A DNA stretch of 43,024 bases, from NCBI GenBank assembly GCA_035412805.1, contig DAONVO010000009.1:1-43024 (forward strand). Reading direction: 5' to 3'. The position numbers and the translations under genes are program-made. This stretch comes from DTU018 sp029550685 (GTDB taxonomy: Bacteria > Bacillota > Syntrophomonadia > Syntrophomonadales > Syntrophomonadaceae). Below, piece by piece: positions 17,023 through 26,000 of this stretch; position 1 is the stretch's first letter; each line of letters starts with the position of its first letter. Under the pieces are notes generated by a model that saw only the letters and a program-made list of their open reading frames with translations, did not search any database and was not told where the DNA came from.

Positions 17023-20000
17023 ATGCAAGGAAAAAGTCTAGTGTACTTCGACTCCTGCTTTGCTGAAAATCCCTGTTGGATAAACTCTGCTTTGGAAAAG
17101 GTAGAGGTTTTTCCAAGCCAGCGGCGCTGGAAGATGGTAATCGCCGTGGAGCAACCTATTCCTGTTTATGAAATTCAAGCCGCTGAACAAAAACTGGCTC
17201 AAAAATATCCTTTTGTGGAACAGATCGAGATTGTGCCTTCCCTGCGCAACAGCAGCCAGCATTTGATTTCCTTGTTTGAAAAACATAAAGCTGAATTAGT
17301 GGCTGCTGTTTTCTCCAATTCTGAACAGCTGTTAGCACCCTATTCTGCAGATGAGATGCGCTTAGACTTTCATCCTGCTGATGAGGCCCAATATCAACAA
17401 TATATTAATCAGGAGATCTGCAGCCGGCTGTCCACCTGGTACTGGCAGGAATATCGCTTGCCAGTTTTGGTAAGGGTTCTGCCCACCTATAAACAGCCAG
17501 CTCTGCCCGAAGTGACCTTAATTGAACCTTCCTCAGGCAACTGGCTGCCAGAGTTTGACTCGGGAGCTAAGAGATCCTCTGCCAACGGCAAACGTTCTCG
17601 TTCCAGCAACAAACTGTCGGAAGCTCAGCCCATGCCAGTGTCTGAATTGCAGGAGGGTTTGAAGACAGCTATAGTGGATGGCGAGATCTGGGACAAAGAG
17701 ACCACGGTATTGCGTGACGGCCGTTTAGTGGTTACCTATAGTCTAACCGATTTTACCGATTCAATATTGGTGAAAGCCTTTTGGGATAGACCCCCGGAAG
17801 ATACCATTGAGACCGGTGATTATATCAGGGTAAAAGGCAGTGTTCGCTATGATCCCTTTGTCCGCGAGATAGTCTTATTCATGGACAGTTATATAAAAAG
17901 AGAAAAGCAGGTCCGTTCCGATCTGGCATCCGTCAAACGAGTAGAGCTGCACGCCCACACCAAAATGAGCGCCATGGATGGATTAACAGAAATAGGTGCT
18001 TTGATAGAGCGAGCTGCGAAGTGGGGACATTCAGCTGTCGCCATTACTGATCATGGCTGTGTACAGGCCTTCCCTGATGCCTACCAGCAGGCTAAAAAGT
18101 ATGGAATCAAGGTTCTCTATGGGGTGGAAGCCTACTTGGTTGATTCAGAGCGCCGCCAGCGACCTTATCATATTATACTTATTGCCCGTAATCGCAGCGG
18201 ACTAAAGAACCTGTATCATCTGGTTAGCGTTTCTTACCTGGAGCATTATTATCGTCATCCTAAAATACCCCGTGAGGTACTAAACAAGTATCGGGAAGGC
18301 ATCCTGGTAGGGTCGGCCTGCCAGGCGGGTGAGTTGTTCACCGCCATTTTGCAGGGCAAGACTCATGAGGAAATAATAGACATTGCCAGGTTCTATGATT
18401 ATTTGGAAATACAACCTCTGACTAATAACGAATTTCTGCTGCGGGATGGACGGGTCGGCGGTTTGGAAGAACTTAAGAAAATCAATGCCCAGATTGTTGC
18501 CCTGGGCGAAGAACTGGGAAAACCTGTAGTAGCTACCGGTGACGTTCATTATTTAGATCCTGAACATGAAATTTTCCGCCGCATTATTCAAGCTGGACAG
18601 GGATATGAAGACATTGATGAGGGATCAGGTCTTTACCTGCGCTCAACTGAGGAGATGCTGGAAGAGTTCGCCTATCTGGGCGAGGACACTGCTTACCAAG
18701 TGGTTGTGGAGAACCCTCGTTTGATTGCAGAACTGGTAGAAGATATCAAGCCAGTTCCTGATGGCTTTTACCCACCTAAAATTGATGAGGCTGAGGATGA
18801 AGTTTACCAGCTGAGCTGGAACAAAGCTAAAGAATTATATGGTGATCCTCTGCCCGAGTTGGTGGAAGCCCGCATAAAAAGAGAACTGGACTCCATTATC
18901 CGCCACGGCTTTAGTGTCCTATACTCAATTGCTCACAAGCTGGTGAAAAAATCCAATGAAGATGGCTATCTGGTTGGTTCCAGAGGGTCGGTGGGCTCAT
19001 CCCTGGTAGCCTTCCTAACCGGCATAACCGAGGTTAATCCCTTGCCGCCCCACTGGAGATGTCCCAACTGCCGCCGCACCCGGTTCGTTACTGATGGAAC
19101 AGTGGGCTGTGGAGCAGATTTGCCGCCGGCAACCTGTGAGCTGTGTGGTACGGTAATGAATCAGGATGGATTTGATATTCCCTTTGAAACCTTTCTGGGA
19201 TTTGAAGGAGATAAGGTACCGGATATAGATTTAAATTTTTCAGGAGAATACCAGAATCGGGCTCATGCCTACGTGGAAGAGCTGTTTGGCAAGGAAAATG
19301 TATTCCGGGCAGGTACTATCTCTACTATTGCTGAAAAAACCGCTTACGGCTTTGTGAAGAAGTATGCGGAAGAAAGACAGCTGCATCTTCGCAATGCCGA
19401 GGTTAACAGATTGGTACAAGGCATAACCGGGGTCAGACGAACCACTGGTCAGCATCCAGGGGGGTTGATTGTTGTGCCCCGGGACCATGATATCCTGGAG
19501 TTTACTCCCCTGCAGTACCCGGCAGATAACAAGGATTCCGGCGTAGTTACTACCCATTTTGAATATCATGCCATTGGTGATCAATTGGTCAAGCTTGATA
19601 TCCTGGGTCATGACGATCCTACGGTTATAAAGGAACTGGAAGACCTGACCGGTATAAAGGCATCTTCTATCAAGCTCAATGATAAAGATACCATGCGCCT
19701 TTTCTCCAGTGTTGAATCCCTGGGAATAACAGAAGAGGACATTGATTCTTCAGTAGGAACTTTCGGTATACCTGAATTTGGTACCAGGTTTGTCCGGCAG
19801 ATGCTGGAAGCCACCCGGCCCACCACCTTATCAGAATTGGTCCGGATAAGCGGCCTGTCCCATGGAACCGACGTCTGGCTTAATAATGCCCAGGACTTGA
19901 TAGAGAGCCAAACCGCTACATTGAGAGAGGTTATCTGTACCCGCGATGATATAATGGGATACCTTATAAATAAGGGAGTGGAAAAGAAGACTGCTTTTAA

Positions 20001-20646
20001 GATAATGGAAAATGTGCGCAAAGGTAAAGGACTGAAACCAGAAGAAGTAACTGTTATGCAGGATCATGATGTTCCCGAATGGTATATAGATTCCTGTCAG
20101 AAGATCAAATATATGTTTCCTAAGGCTCATGCTGTAGCTTATGTTACCATGGCTTTTCGCATTGCCTACTACAAAGTCTATTATCCATTGGCTTTCTATG
20201 CCAGTTTCTTCAGCGTACGGGCGGAGGACTTTGAAGCCCAGACGATATTGGCAGGTTATGATCAGGTACACAAGCGCATTAAGGATATTGAACGCCAGGG
20301 AACAGGAGCATCATTGAAGGATAAAAAACTGTTGCCTATTCTAGAGGTTGCTCTAGAAATGCTGGCCCGGGGATTTGAGTTCTACCCGGTGGATATTTAT
20401 AATTCTCATGCTTATAAATTCAGTGTACAGGAAAAGGGATTACTACTGCCGTTCTCTGCATTACCTAACGTAGGAAAAACAGTAGCTCAGGGCATAGTAA
20501 CCGCACGGGATGAGGCAGAGTTTATTTCTGTAGAGGATTTTCAACTACGCACCCGTATCAATAAAACCGCTGTGGATGTACTGCGTGAATACGGATGTTT
20601 TCGGGATTTGCCCGAGACAACTCAAATAAGTTTGTTTGGCAGCTAA
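17023..20646 (+). CDS. polC: DNA polymerase III alpha subunit, PolC type, lacking the exonuclease domain
   Basis: This is the PolC replicative polymerase of low-GC Gram-positives, 1207 residues instead of about 1430. Order: N-terminal domain, OB-fold (about 200-300), PHP domain with His310/His312 (ELHAHTKMSAMDG) and Asp343-His344. Then come a four-cysteine zinc finger (about 680-712), palm with Asp734 and Asp736 (VPDIDLNFSGEY), fingers, tandem HhH, and a C-terminal clamp-binding peptide QISLF. The PHP domain runs straight from YGVEAYLVD (about 366-374) to HIILIARNRSGLKNLY. The roughly 180-residue DEDD exonuclease normally inserted there, with its DVETTG motif, is missing. ATG 17023 is chosen over TTG 16999, because the GGAGG ribosome binding site lies between them. 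Polymerase motifs look intact. Confidence 0.95.
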   Translation: MQGKSLVYFDSCFAENPCWINSALEKVEVFPSQRRWKMVIAVEQPIPVYEIQAAEQKLAQKYPFVEQIEIVPSLRNSSQHLISLFEKHKAELVAAVFSNSEQLLAPYSADEMRLDFHPADEAQYQQYINQEICSRLSTWYWQEYRLPVLVRVLPTYKQPALPEVTLIEPSSGNWLPEFDSGAKRSSANGKRSRSSNKLSEAQPMPVSELQEGLKTAIVDGEIWDKETTVLRDGRLVVTYSLTDFTDSILVKAFWDRPPEDTIETGDYIRVKGSVRYDPFVREIVLFMDSYIKREKQVRSDLASVKRVELHAHTKMSAMDGLTEIGALIERAAKWGHSAVAITDHGCVQAFPDAYQQAKKYGIKVLYGVEAYLVDSERRQRPYHIILIARNRSGLKNLYHLVSVSYLEHYYRHPKIPREVLNKYREGILVGSACQAGELFTAILQGKTHEEIIDIARFYDYLEIQPLTNNEFLLRDGRVGGLEELKKINAQIVALGEELGKPVVATGDVHYLDPEHEIFRRIIQAGQGYEDIDEGSGLYLRSTEEMLEEFAYLGEDTAYQVVVENPRLIAELVEDIKPVPDGFYPPKIDEAEDEVYQLSWNKAKELYGDPLPELVEARIKRELDSIIRHGFSVLYSIAHKLVKKSNEDGYLVGSRGSVGSSLVAFLTGITEVNPLPPHWRCPNCRRTRFVTDGTVGCGADLPPATCELCGTVMNQDGFDIPFETFLGFEGDKVPDIDLNFSGEYQNRAHAYVEELFGKENVFRAGTISTIAEKTAYGFVKKYAEERQLHLRNAEVNRLVQGITGVRRTTGQHPGGLIVVPRDHDILEFTPLQYPADNKDSGVVTTHFEYHAIGDQLVKLDILGHDDPTVIKELEDLTGIKASSIKLNDKDTMRLFSSVESLGITEEDIDSSVGTFGIPEFGTRFVRQMLEATRPTTLSELVRISGLSHGTDVWLNNAQDLIESQTATLREVICTRDDIMGYLINKGVEKKTAFKIMENVRKGKGLKPEEVTVMQDHDVPEWYIDSCQKIKYMFPKAHAVAYVTMAFRIAYYKVYYPLAFYASFFSVRAEDFEAQTILAGYDQVHKRIKDIERQGTGASLKDKKLLPILEVALEMLARGFEFYPVDIYNSHAYKFSVQEKGLLLPFSALPNVGKTVAQGIVTARDEAEFISVEDFQLRTRINKTAVDVLREYGCFRDLPETTQISLFGS

Positions 20647-20661
20647 AAACATCAGCATCGC

Positions 20662-20691
20662 TTGAATAAATTTATGCTACTGTGTTATACT
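20662..20691 (+). promoter_or_regulatory. Promoter of the rimP-nusA-infB operon
   Basis: TTGAAT (20662-20667), 18-base spacer, TATACT (20686-20691), with extended -10 TG at 20683-20684. It follows the polC stop by 16 bases and precedes a long structured leader to rimP. Confidence 0.65.
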
Positions 20692-20714
20692 CTTTAGTAG
20701 ACTGAACCATATTC

Positions 20715-20757
20715 TGTTACAATTAGTGGGTGTGCACCCACTTTTTCTATTGTAACA
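20715..20757 (+). promoter_or_regulatory. Nested hairpin with terminator form in the rimP leader
   Basis: An inner 7-bp stem (AGTGGGT 20725-20731 with ACCCACT 20736-20742, 4-base loop) is followed by five T, like a terminator. An outer perfect 9-bp stem (TGTTACAAT 20715-20723 with ATTGTAACA 20749-20757) encloses it. It may terminate polC readthrough or attenuate the nusA operon. The outer stem is unusual for a plain terminator. Confidence 0.7.
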
Positions 20758-20792
20758 TGCGTAAAATAGGGTAAGATACTGGGGGTGGTCCA

Positions 20793-21245
20793 TTGGCTGA
20801 ATCACAAATTGACAGTATTGCTCAGAAGATTGCAGAGCCCATTGGCCAGCTGCAGGCTGAATTGGTTGAGGTCGAGTACCGCCGCGAAAATGGTGATCAA
20901 TACTTAAGGATTTTTATAGATCGAGAAACGGGAGTTGATCTCGATTTATGTAGCCGGGTTAGCCGGACTGTAAAGGATATTATTGACGCAGCTGGTATTG
21001 AGTATGACCACTTGGAGGTATCGTCACCCGGATTAGATCGCAAGCTTATCCATGATAGAGATTTTGTTCGTTTTAATGGTCAGCCAGTCAAGGTTAAATT
21101 AGCCAAGAGGTTTAATGGTCCCCGACAAGTGGTCGGGGTTCTTATTGGACACAATGAGTTGACTCTCACCGTAAAAAATGAAGAGGGAGTTTTCGAACTT
21201 CCCCGCAGCGAAATTACTGTGGTGCGACTGCACCCAGAATTATAA
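20793..21245 (+). CDS. rimP: Ribosome maturation factor RimP
   Basis: RimP assists maturation of the 30S subunit, acting near the central pseudoknot and S12. The 150-residue protein has the usual two domains, with RRENGDQYLRIFIDRETGVDLDLCSRVSR (20 or fewer shown contiguous: YLRIFIDRETGVDLDLCS) and LEVSSPGLDRKL as family signatures, and a C-terminal SH3-like domain. It begins at TTG 20793 with GGGGGTGG upstream. RimP directly ahead of nusA is a near-universal bacterial arrangement. Confidence 0.95.
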   Translation: MAESQIDSIAQKIAEPIGQLQAELVEVEYRRENGDQYLRIFIDRETGVDLDLCSRVSRTVKDIIDAAGIEYDHLEVSSPGLDRKLIHDRDFVRFNGQPVKVKLAKRFNGPRQVVGVLIGHNELTLTVKNEEGVFELPRSEITVVRLHPEL

Positions 21246-21257
21246 GGAGGCACAACA

Positions 21258-22328
21258 ATGTCGAACGACTTGATTCAGGCATTGATCGATATAGAAAAAG
21301 AAAGAGGTATCCCCAAAGACGCTTTGATAGATGCCATCAAAGTTGCCTTGAACACTGCTTATAAAAAGAATTTTGGAACCGGCCTTAACGTTAGTGTTAA
21401 TTTCGATGAAATGACCGGGGAAGTTAGTGTTCATTCTCAAAAACGGGTGGTGACTGAAGTCAAGGATCCGCGAGTGGAGATATCTTTAGATGATGCCCGG
21501 GAATTATACCCTGACTGTAAAGAAGAGGATCTGGTTTATGTTGAGGTTACCCCGACTAATTTTGGCCGTATAGCTGCCCAAACCGCTAAACAAGTAGTTA
21601 TTCAAAAGCTTCGTGAAGCAGAAAGAAGCCTTATCTACGAGGAATTTCTGGAGCGGGAAGGAGAAATATTAACCGGGACCATTCAACGTATTGAGAATCG
21701 CACTCTTTTTATAAGTTTGGGACGCACGGAAGCCATCATGCTTCCCAACGACCAGATAAGCACCGAGAGATATGAGGTAGGACAAAGGATAAAAGCCTAT
21801 ATTTACGAGGTTAAAAATACTTCCAAGGGTCCTAATATATTCGTATCCAGATCTCACCCCAATTTTCTAAAACGGTTGTTTGAACTAGAAGTTCCGGAAA
21901 TATATGATGGAGTGGTAGAAATCAAGTCTATAGCCAGAGAGGCTGGATCCCGCTCTAAAATATCTGTCTATTCCCAGGATGATAAAATAGATCCAGTAGG
22001 GGCTTGCGTAGGCCCTCGTGGTTTAAGGGTGCAAAATATTGTATCCGAACTAAATGGTGAGAAAATTGATATTATTAAATATGATAGAGATCCAGAAAGA
22101 TTTATTGCTAATTCTCTCAGTCCTTCCAAAGTAATGTATGTGGATATTAATGAGGAAGAAAAAATTGCCCGGGTAGTCGTGCCGGATTACCAGCTGTCAT
22201 TGGCTATCGGGAAAGAGGGGCAAAATGCCCGGCTAGCTGCCAAATTGACTGGGTGGAAAGTTGATATCAAGAGTGAGAGCCAGGTGGCTGTCCCTGAAGA
22301 GGTGGATGATATCGATGAACAGACCTAG
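21258..22328 (+). CDS. nusA: Transcription termination/antitermination factor NusA
   Basis: NusA binds RNA polymerase and nascent RNA to modulate pausing, termination and antitermination. The 356-residue protein has the N-terminal polymerase-binding domain (1-125), an S1 domain beginning near GEILTGTIQRIENRTLF, and two KH domains with DPVGACVGPRGLRVQNIV and LSLAIGKEGQNARLAAKL. It lacks the C-terminal acidic repeats of proteobacterial NusA, as is usual in Firmicutes. A strong AAGGAGGC site precedes the ATG. The 3' end overlaps the rnpM start by 14 bases. Confidence 0.97.
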   Translation: MSNDLIQALIDIEKERGIPKDALIDAIKVALNTAYKKNFGTGLNVSVNFDEMTGEVSVHSQKRVVTEVKDPRVEISLDDARELYPDCKEEDLVYVEVTPTNFGRIAAQTAKQVVIQKLREAERSLIYEEFLEREGEILTGTIQRIENRTLFISLGRTEAIMLPNDQISTERYEVGQRIKAYIYEVKNTSKGPNIFVSRSHPNFLKRLFELEVPEIYDGVVEIKSIAREAGSRSKISVYSQDDKIDPVGACVGPRGLRVQNIVSELNGEKIDIIKYDRDPERFIANSLSPSKVMYVDINEEEKIARVVVPDYQLSLAIGKEGQNARLAAKLTGWKVDIKSESQVAVPEEVDDIDEQT

Positions 22329-22593
22329 AAAAATACCCCAACGTATGTGTGTGGGATGCCGGGAAATGCGTAATAAGAGGGAACTTATACGTATAGTTAG
22401 AACCCCGCAGGAAACTGTGGAGATGGATACTACCGGCAAGAAAGCTGGACGGGGAGCTTATATTTGTCCTAATACTGTCTGCTTTAGTGAAGCGATTAAA
22501 GGCAAGCGGCTGCAAAAGGCTTTAAATAAAGAGATTCCTGATGATGTTTTGGAAAGAATTAAAATGCAGATTGATGATATGATGCAGCATTGA
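22315..22593 (+). CDS. rnpM: YlxR/RnpM family RNA-binding protein
   Basis: This 92-residue protein belongs to the YlxR family, whose B. subtilis member has been described as an RNase P modulator and nucleoid/RNA-binding protein. It shows the family core RMCVGCREMRNKRELIRIVR and GRGAYICP near residue 45. The open frame extends upstream inside nusA, but the conserved N-terminus MNRPRKIPQRMC and GAGGTGG at 22299-22305 indicate ATG 22315. Gene order nusA-ylxR-ylxQ-infB matches B. subtilis. Function in this organism is inferred from the family. Confidence 0.93.
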   Translation: MNRPRKIPQRMCVGCREMRNKRELIRIVRTPQETVEMDTTGKKAGRGAYICPNTVCFSEAIKGKRLQKALNKEIPDDVLERIKMQIDDMMQH

Positions 22594-22608
22594 GGATGTG
22601 GTTCAAAC

Positions 22609-22953
22609 TTGAGGAAAGTATACAATATTATCGGTTTAGCTCAGAGAGCAGGTCAAGTATCTGCGGGGACCATGGCGGCACGCACCAGTCTTATCCGCAA
22701 GCGTGCTTGCCTGCTGGTTATGAGTGGAGATATTTCTAATTCTACTCGAGAATCATTGTTGTCTTTATGCAAACGCCAGAAAATACCCTGGGTGGCAATT
22801 GGGAACAAATATGATTTGGGAACTGCAGTTGGTAAAGCCTACCGGGTAGCTCTGACCATCAATGACTCGGGTATGGCGAAAGCATTGCTTGACTGTCTGG
22901 AAACTGCGAAAAATGACACTACTAGCACGGGGGTGGTTCAATGGCCAAAATAA
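22609..22953 (+). CDS. rplGA: L7Ae-family ribosomal/K-turn binding protein (YlxQ)
   Basis: This 114-residue protein is the YlxQ member of the L7Ae/L30e/Gadd45 family, small K-turn RNA-binding proteins. The fold is seen as IIGLAQRAGQVSAGTMAART near the N-terminus, ACLLVMSGDISNST in the middle and WVAIGNKYDLGTAVGK, all characteristic. It starts at TTG 22609, in keeping with the N-terminus MRKVYNIIGLAQRAG of homologues. The ribosome binding site is weak, so coupling to rnpM translation is likely. Its 3' end overlaps infB by 13 bases. Confidence 0.9.
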   Translation: MRKVYNIIGLAQRAGQVSAGTMAARTSLIRKRACLLVMSGDISNSTRESLLSLCKRQKIPWVAIGNKYDLGTAVGKAYRVALTINDSGMAKALLDCLETAKNDTTSTGVVQWPK

Positions 22954-25607
22954 GAGTACATGAATTGGCAAAAGAAATCGGGATGCCAAGTAAGCAACTG
23001 GTAGATACTCTACAGGCAATGGGGCTTAATGTTAAGAATCATATGAGCACCATGGAAGAAAACCAGGTTAGCTGGGTTAAGAAAAAACTTCAAGAGAGTG
23101 CTTCGGCAACTGCTAAAGCCAAGCAGGAAACCAAAGCAGCTAAAGACGAACAAGTAGACCAGGTTAACCAAACTCGTGATTCTCAAGCCAGACAACAGCA
23201 GAAGTCTACTCAGGAAGAGCAGTTGCATCGGGCACGTTCCCAGGTTAAAGACCGGTCTGAGGAAAGATCCCGATCAACGACAGACAGTCTGAAAACACCC
23301 CCTGGAGGACAGCCAAAGGAACAGCCATCCCGTGCTGATCATGCTCATGAGCATTCTTCCCACGAATCCTATCGGGGATCCCAACAGCAGCGTACTCCTC
23401 AGCATACCCGCGGACCGCAGCCATCACGGGAACAGAATAAAAACATACAGACTGCCCGGGATCAGCGGGGAGGACAGTTCTCGCGCGGACCGCAGCCCTA
23501 TAGTTCAGGAGATAGACATTCTGGACCGGCTCACCCGCAAGATTACCAAAGACGTGCAGGCTCCCAGGCCGGAAAGGGAGCCGGCCAGCCCAGGCACCAA
23601 GCAGGCGGATCCGGAAGACCTTATCAATCTGGAAACCGTGCTCAGGAACAAGGTAAGTATAATCCACCTTTGACAGTAATTCCAACCGATCGTCCCCGCA
23701 GTGATGCCAAAAAGAAGCCGGCAAAACAGCGGTTTGATACAGGTGATCATGATACTTTGGGCAATAAAGCTAAGGGAAAACAGTTGCCCAGTCGTGATTT
23801 TAGCCGGCCAGTGAAAAAGAGCAAACATAAACGTAAAAAAGAAGAGAGTATTCCCGAAATACCCAGTGTAATTTCGATACCAGAATCAATAACGATTCGT
23901 GATTTGGCCGACAAGCTGTACCGGAGTCCCGCTGAGGTGTTAAAGAAGTTAATGGATTTGGGTACCATGGCTACTATAAATCAGGAGATTGACTTTGAAA
24001 CTGCCGAAATACTTGCAGCTCTTTATGAAGTATCCGTAGAACGAGAAGTTACCGAAGAACAACGGTTGCTAGAGGAAATTATTGATGATGAAAAGAGTTT
24101 GAAACCGCGCCCTCCAGTGGTTACGGTAATGGGACATGTTGATCATGGAAAAACTTCATTATTGGACCGGATACGTAAATCTGATGTAGCTTCAGGTGAA
24201 GCAGGAGGTATTACCCAACACATAGGCGCTTATCAAGTAAAGGTAAAAGATAACCGCATTACCTTTATAGATACACCAGGTCATGAAGCGTTTACAGCTA
24301 TGCGGGCCCGGGGTGCTAATTTGACGGATATCGTAATCCTGGTAGTGGCGGCTGATGATGGGGTTATGCCCCAGACCATAGAAGCGATTAGCCATATTCG
24401 AGCCGCCAAAGTGCCGTTTTTGGTAGCTGTTAATAAAATCGACAAACCGACTGCCAACCCAGATAAGGTTATGCAGCAGCTTACTGAATACAATATAGTG
24501 CCGGAAGAATGGGGCGGAGACACCATTTTTGTACCGGTTTCTGCCAAGACCGGAGAAGGCATTGACCAACTGCTGGAGATGGTGTTGCTGCTGGCTGAAA
24601 TGAATGATCTTCGGGCTAACCCGGATCGTCCTGCAGAAGGTATAGTTATCGAAGGTGAACTAGATAAAGGACGGGGCCCGGTAGCGACAGTACTGGTTCA
24701 GAAAGGTACCTTGAGGGTTGGTGACTATTTGGTCTGCGGAGTTGAACTGGCCAAGGTGCGCGCTATGACCGATTATCGAGGGAGAAAAGTTGAAGAAGCT
24801 TATCCGTCTATGCCGGTAGAAATCATGGGCTGGTCAGATGTGCCGCAAGCCGGGGAAAAAGTTCGGGCTTGTGATGAGAAAGTAGCTAAAGAAATAACCA
24901 GCCTGCGTCTGGCTGAGCGAAAGATGCAGGAACAGAAGCAAAGCAGTCGAGTTTCCTTGGATGACTTTTTCAAACACCTGCAGACTGCTGAAGTTAAAGA
25001 GTTGAATTTGATTGTCAAAGGAGATGTTCAGGGTTCAGTTGAAGCCCTTACCCAATCCTTGATTAGACTGAGCACCGAGGAAGTAAAAGTCAATGTTATT
25101 CACTCTGGAGTAGGAGCAATTAGTGAAACTGACGTAATGCTGGCTTCAGCATCCAATGCGATTATTATTGGCTTTAATGTACGCCCGGATAGCAAGGCCC
25201 GTAAATATGCTGAAGAAGAGCACATTGATGTTCGCTTGTACAGAGTAATTTATGAAGCTATTGAAGATGTTAAGAAGGCTATGTCCGGACTGCTTGATCC
25301 CGAATATAAGGAAAAGTATTTGGGCAGAGCAGAAGTACGGGCATTATTTAAGGTACCTAATGTGGGAGTTATAGCAGGTTCATACGTTATTGACGGCAAG
25401 ATCCAGCGCAATGCGGAGGTAAGGGTGCTGAGAAATGGTGTTATCGTTTATGAAGGCCAGCTATCCTCTTTGAAAAGATTTAAGGATGATGCCAAGGAAG
25501 TGCCTGAAAACTATGAATGCGGTATAGGGATCAAGGATTTTAATGACATAAAAGAAGGAGATACTATAGAAGCCTTTATTCTTGAAGAGGTACCTCGTCA
25601 AATATAA
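22941..25607 (+). CDS. infB: Translation initiation factor IF-2
   Basis: IF-2 is the GTPase that brings fMet-tRNA to the 30S P site and promotes subunit joining. The 888-residue protein starts with the IF2_N motif (IRVHELAKEIGMPSKQLVD). It continues with about 250 residues of low-complexity sequence rich in Gln, Arg, Ser, Gly and His, then a second IF2_N-like segment (ESITIRDLADKLYRSPAEVL). The G domain has GHVDHGKTSLLD (G1), DTPGHEAF (G3), NKID (G4) and SAKTGEGID (G5), followed by the C-terminal domains. The disordered linker is long but typical for clostridia. GGGGGTGG precedes the ATG. Confidence 0.97.
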   Translation: MAKIRVHELAKEIGMPSKQLVDTLQAMGLNVKNHMSTMEENQVSWVKKKLQESASATAKAKQETKAAKDEQVDQVNQTRDSQARQQQKSTQEEQLHRARSQVKDRSEERSRSTTDSLKTPPGGQPKEQPSRADHAHEHSSHESYRGSQQQRTPQHTRGPQPSREQNKNIQTARDQRGGQFSRGPQPYSSGDRHSGPAHPQDYQRRAGSQAGKGAGQPRHQAGGSGRPYQSGNRAQEQGKYNPPLTVIPTDRPRSDAKKKPAKQRFDTGDHDTLGNKAKGKQLPSRDFSRPVKKSKHKRKKEESIPEIPSVISIPESITIRDLADKLYRSPAEVLKKLMDLGTMATINQEIDFETAEILAALYEVSVEREVTEEQRLLEEIIDDEKSLKPRPPVVTVMGHVDHGKTSLLDRIRKSDVASGEAGGITQHIGAYQVKVKDNRITFIDTPGHEAFTAMRARGANLTDIVILVVAADDGVMPQTIEAISHIRAAKVPFLVAVNKIDKPTANPDKVMQQLTEYNIVPEEWGGDTIFVPVSAKTGEGIDQLLEMVLLLAEMNDLRANPDRPAEGIVIEGELDKGRGPVATVLVQKGTLRVGDYLVCGVELAKVRAMTDYRGRKVEEAYPSMPVEIMGWSDVPQAGEKVRACDEKVAKEITSLRLAERKMQEQKQSSRVSLDDFFKHLQTAEVKELNLIVKGDVQGSVEALTQSLIRLSTEEVKVNVIHSGVGAISETDVMLASASNAIIIGFNVRPDSKARKYAEEEHIDVRLYRVIYEAIEDVKKAMSGLLDPEYKEKYLGRAEVRALFKVPNVGVIAGSYVIDGKIQRNAEVRVLRNGVIVYEGQLSSLKRFKDDAKEVPENYECGIGIKDFNDIKEGDTIEAFILEEVPRQI

Positions 25608-25631
25608 TATGTGCAGCAATGGGGGGATAAT

Positions 25632-26000
25632 ATGAGCCGGCGTAGACAAGAACGTATGGCTGTTGAAATGAAGAGGATATTGTCCCGGATTTTGCAGGAA
25701 GAAATAAAAGATCCCCGCTTGGATTTCTCAACCGTATCGGTCAGCCGGGTTGAAGTATCCAATGACTTGAGTCATGCCCGGGTTTATATAAGTATAATGG
25801 GGGACGAGCAAAAACAACAGGAAACCATGGCAGCCCTGCAAAAAGCGCGCGGGTTTATTCGCAGCGGTGTTGCTGCCGAAGTACAAATCCGCCATGCTCC
25901 CGAGATAGACTTCCGCTTAGATCGATCCATTGAACATGGCATTCGCATGTCTTCCCTTTTAGATGAAATTATGGAGGAAGGAACTAAGAGTAAGGAATGA
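25632..26000 (+). CDS. rbfA: Ribosome-binding factor A
   Basis: RbfA is a KH-type 30S maturation factor that acts on the 5' end of 16S rRNA. From ATG 25632 the product has 122 residues with the family pattern ILQEEIKDPRL, VSRVEVSNDLSHARVYISIMG and the late motif VQIRHAPEIDFRLDRSIEHG. The frame is open from GTG 25611, but a GGGGGGA ribosome binding site lies between the two codons, so the later start is preferred. Unlike B. subtilis, no ylxP gene separates infB and rbfA. The 3' end overlaps nrnA by 4 bases. Confidence 0.95.
   Translation: MSRRRQERMAVEMKRILSRILQEEIKDPRLDFSTVSVSRVEVSNDLSHARVYISIMGDEQKQQETMAALQKARGFIRSGVAAEVQIRHAPEIDFRLDRSIEHGIRMSSLLDEIMEEGTKSKE

Noticed and set aside
18121..18185. 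Frameshift or sequencing error as the cause of the short PolC
   Set aside because: The frame is continuous with well-aligned PHP sequence on both sides; an indel error would not remove a whole domain cleanly.
23332..23673. 113-residue plus-strand frame inside infB
   Set aside because: It lies in the low-complexity linker of IF-2, where compositional bias opens alternative frames. It has no ribosome binding site and no recognisable protein pattern.
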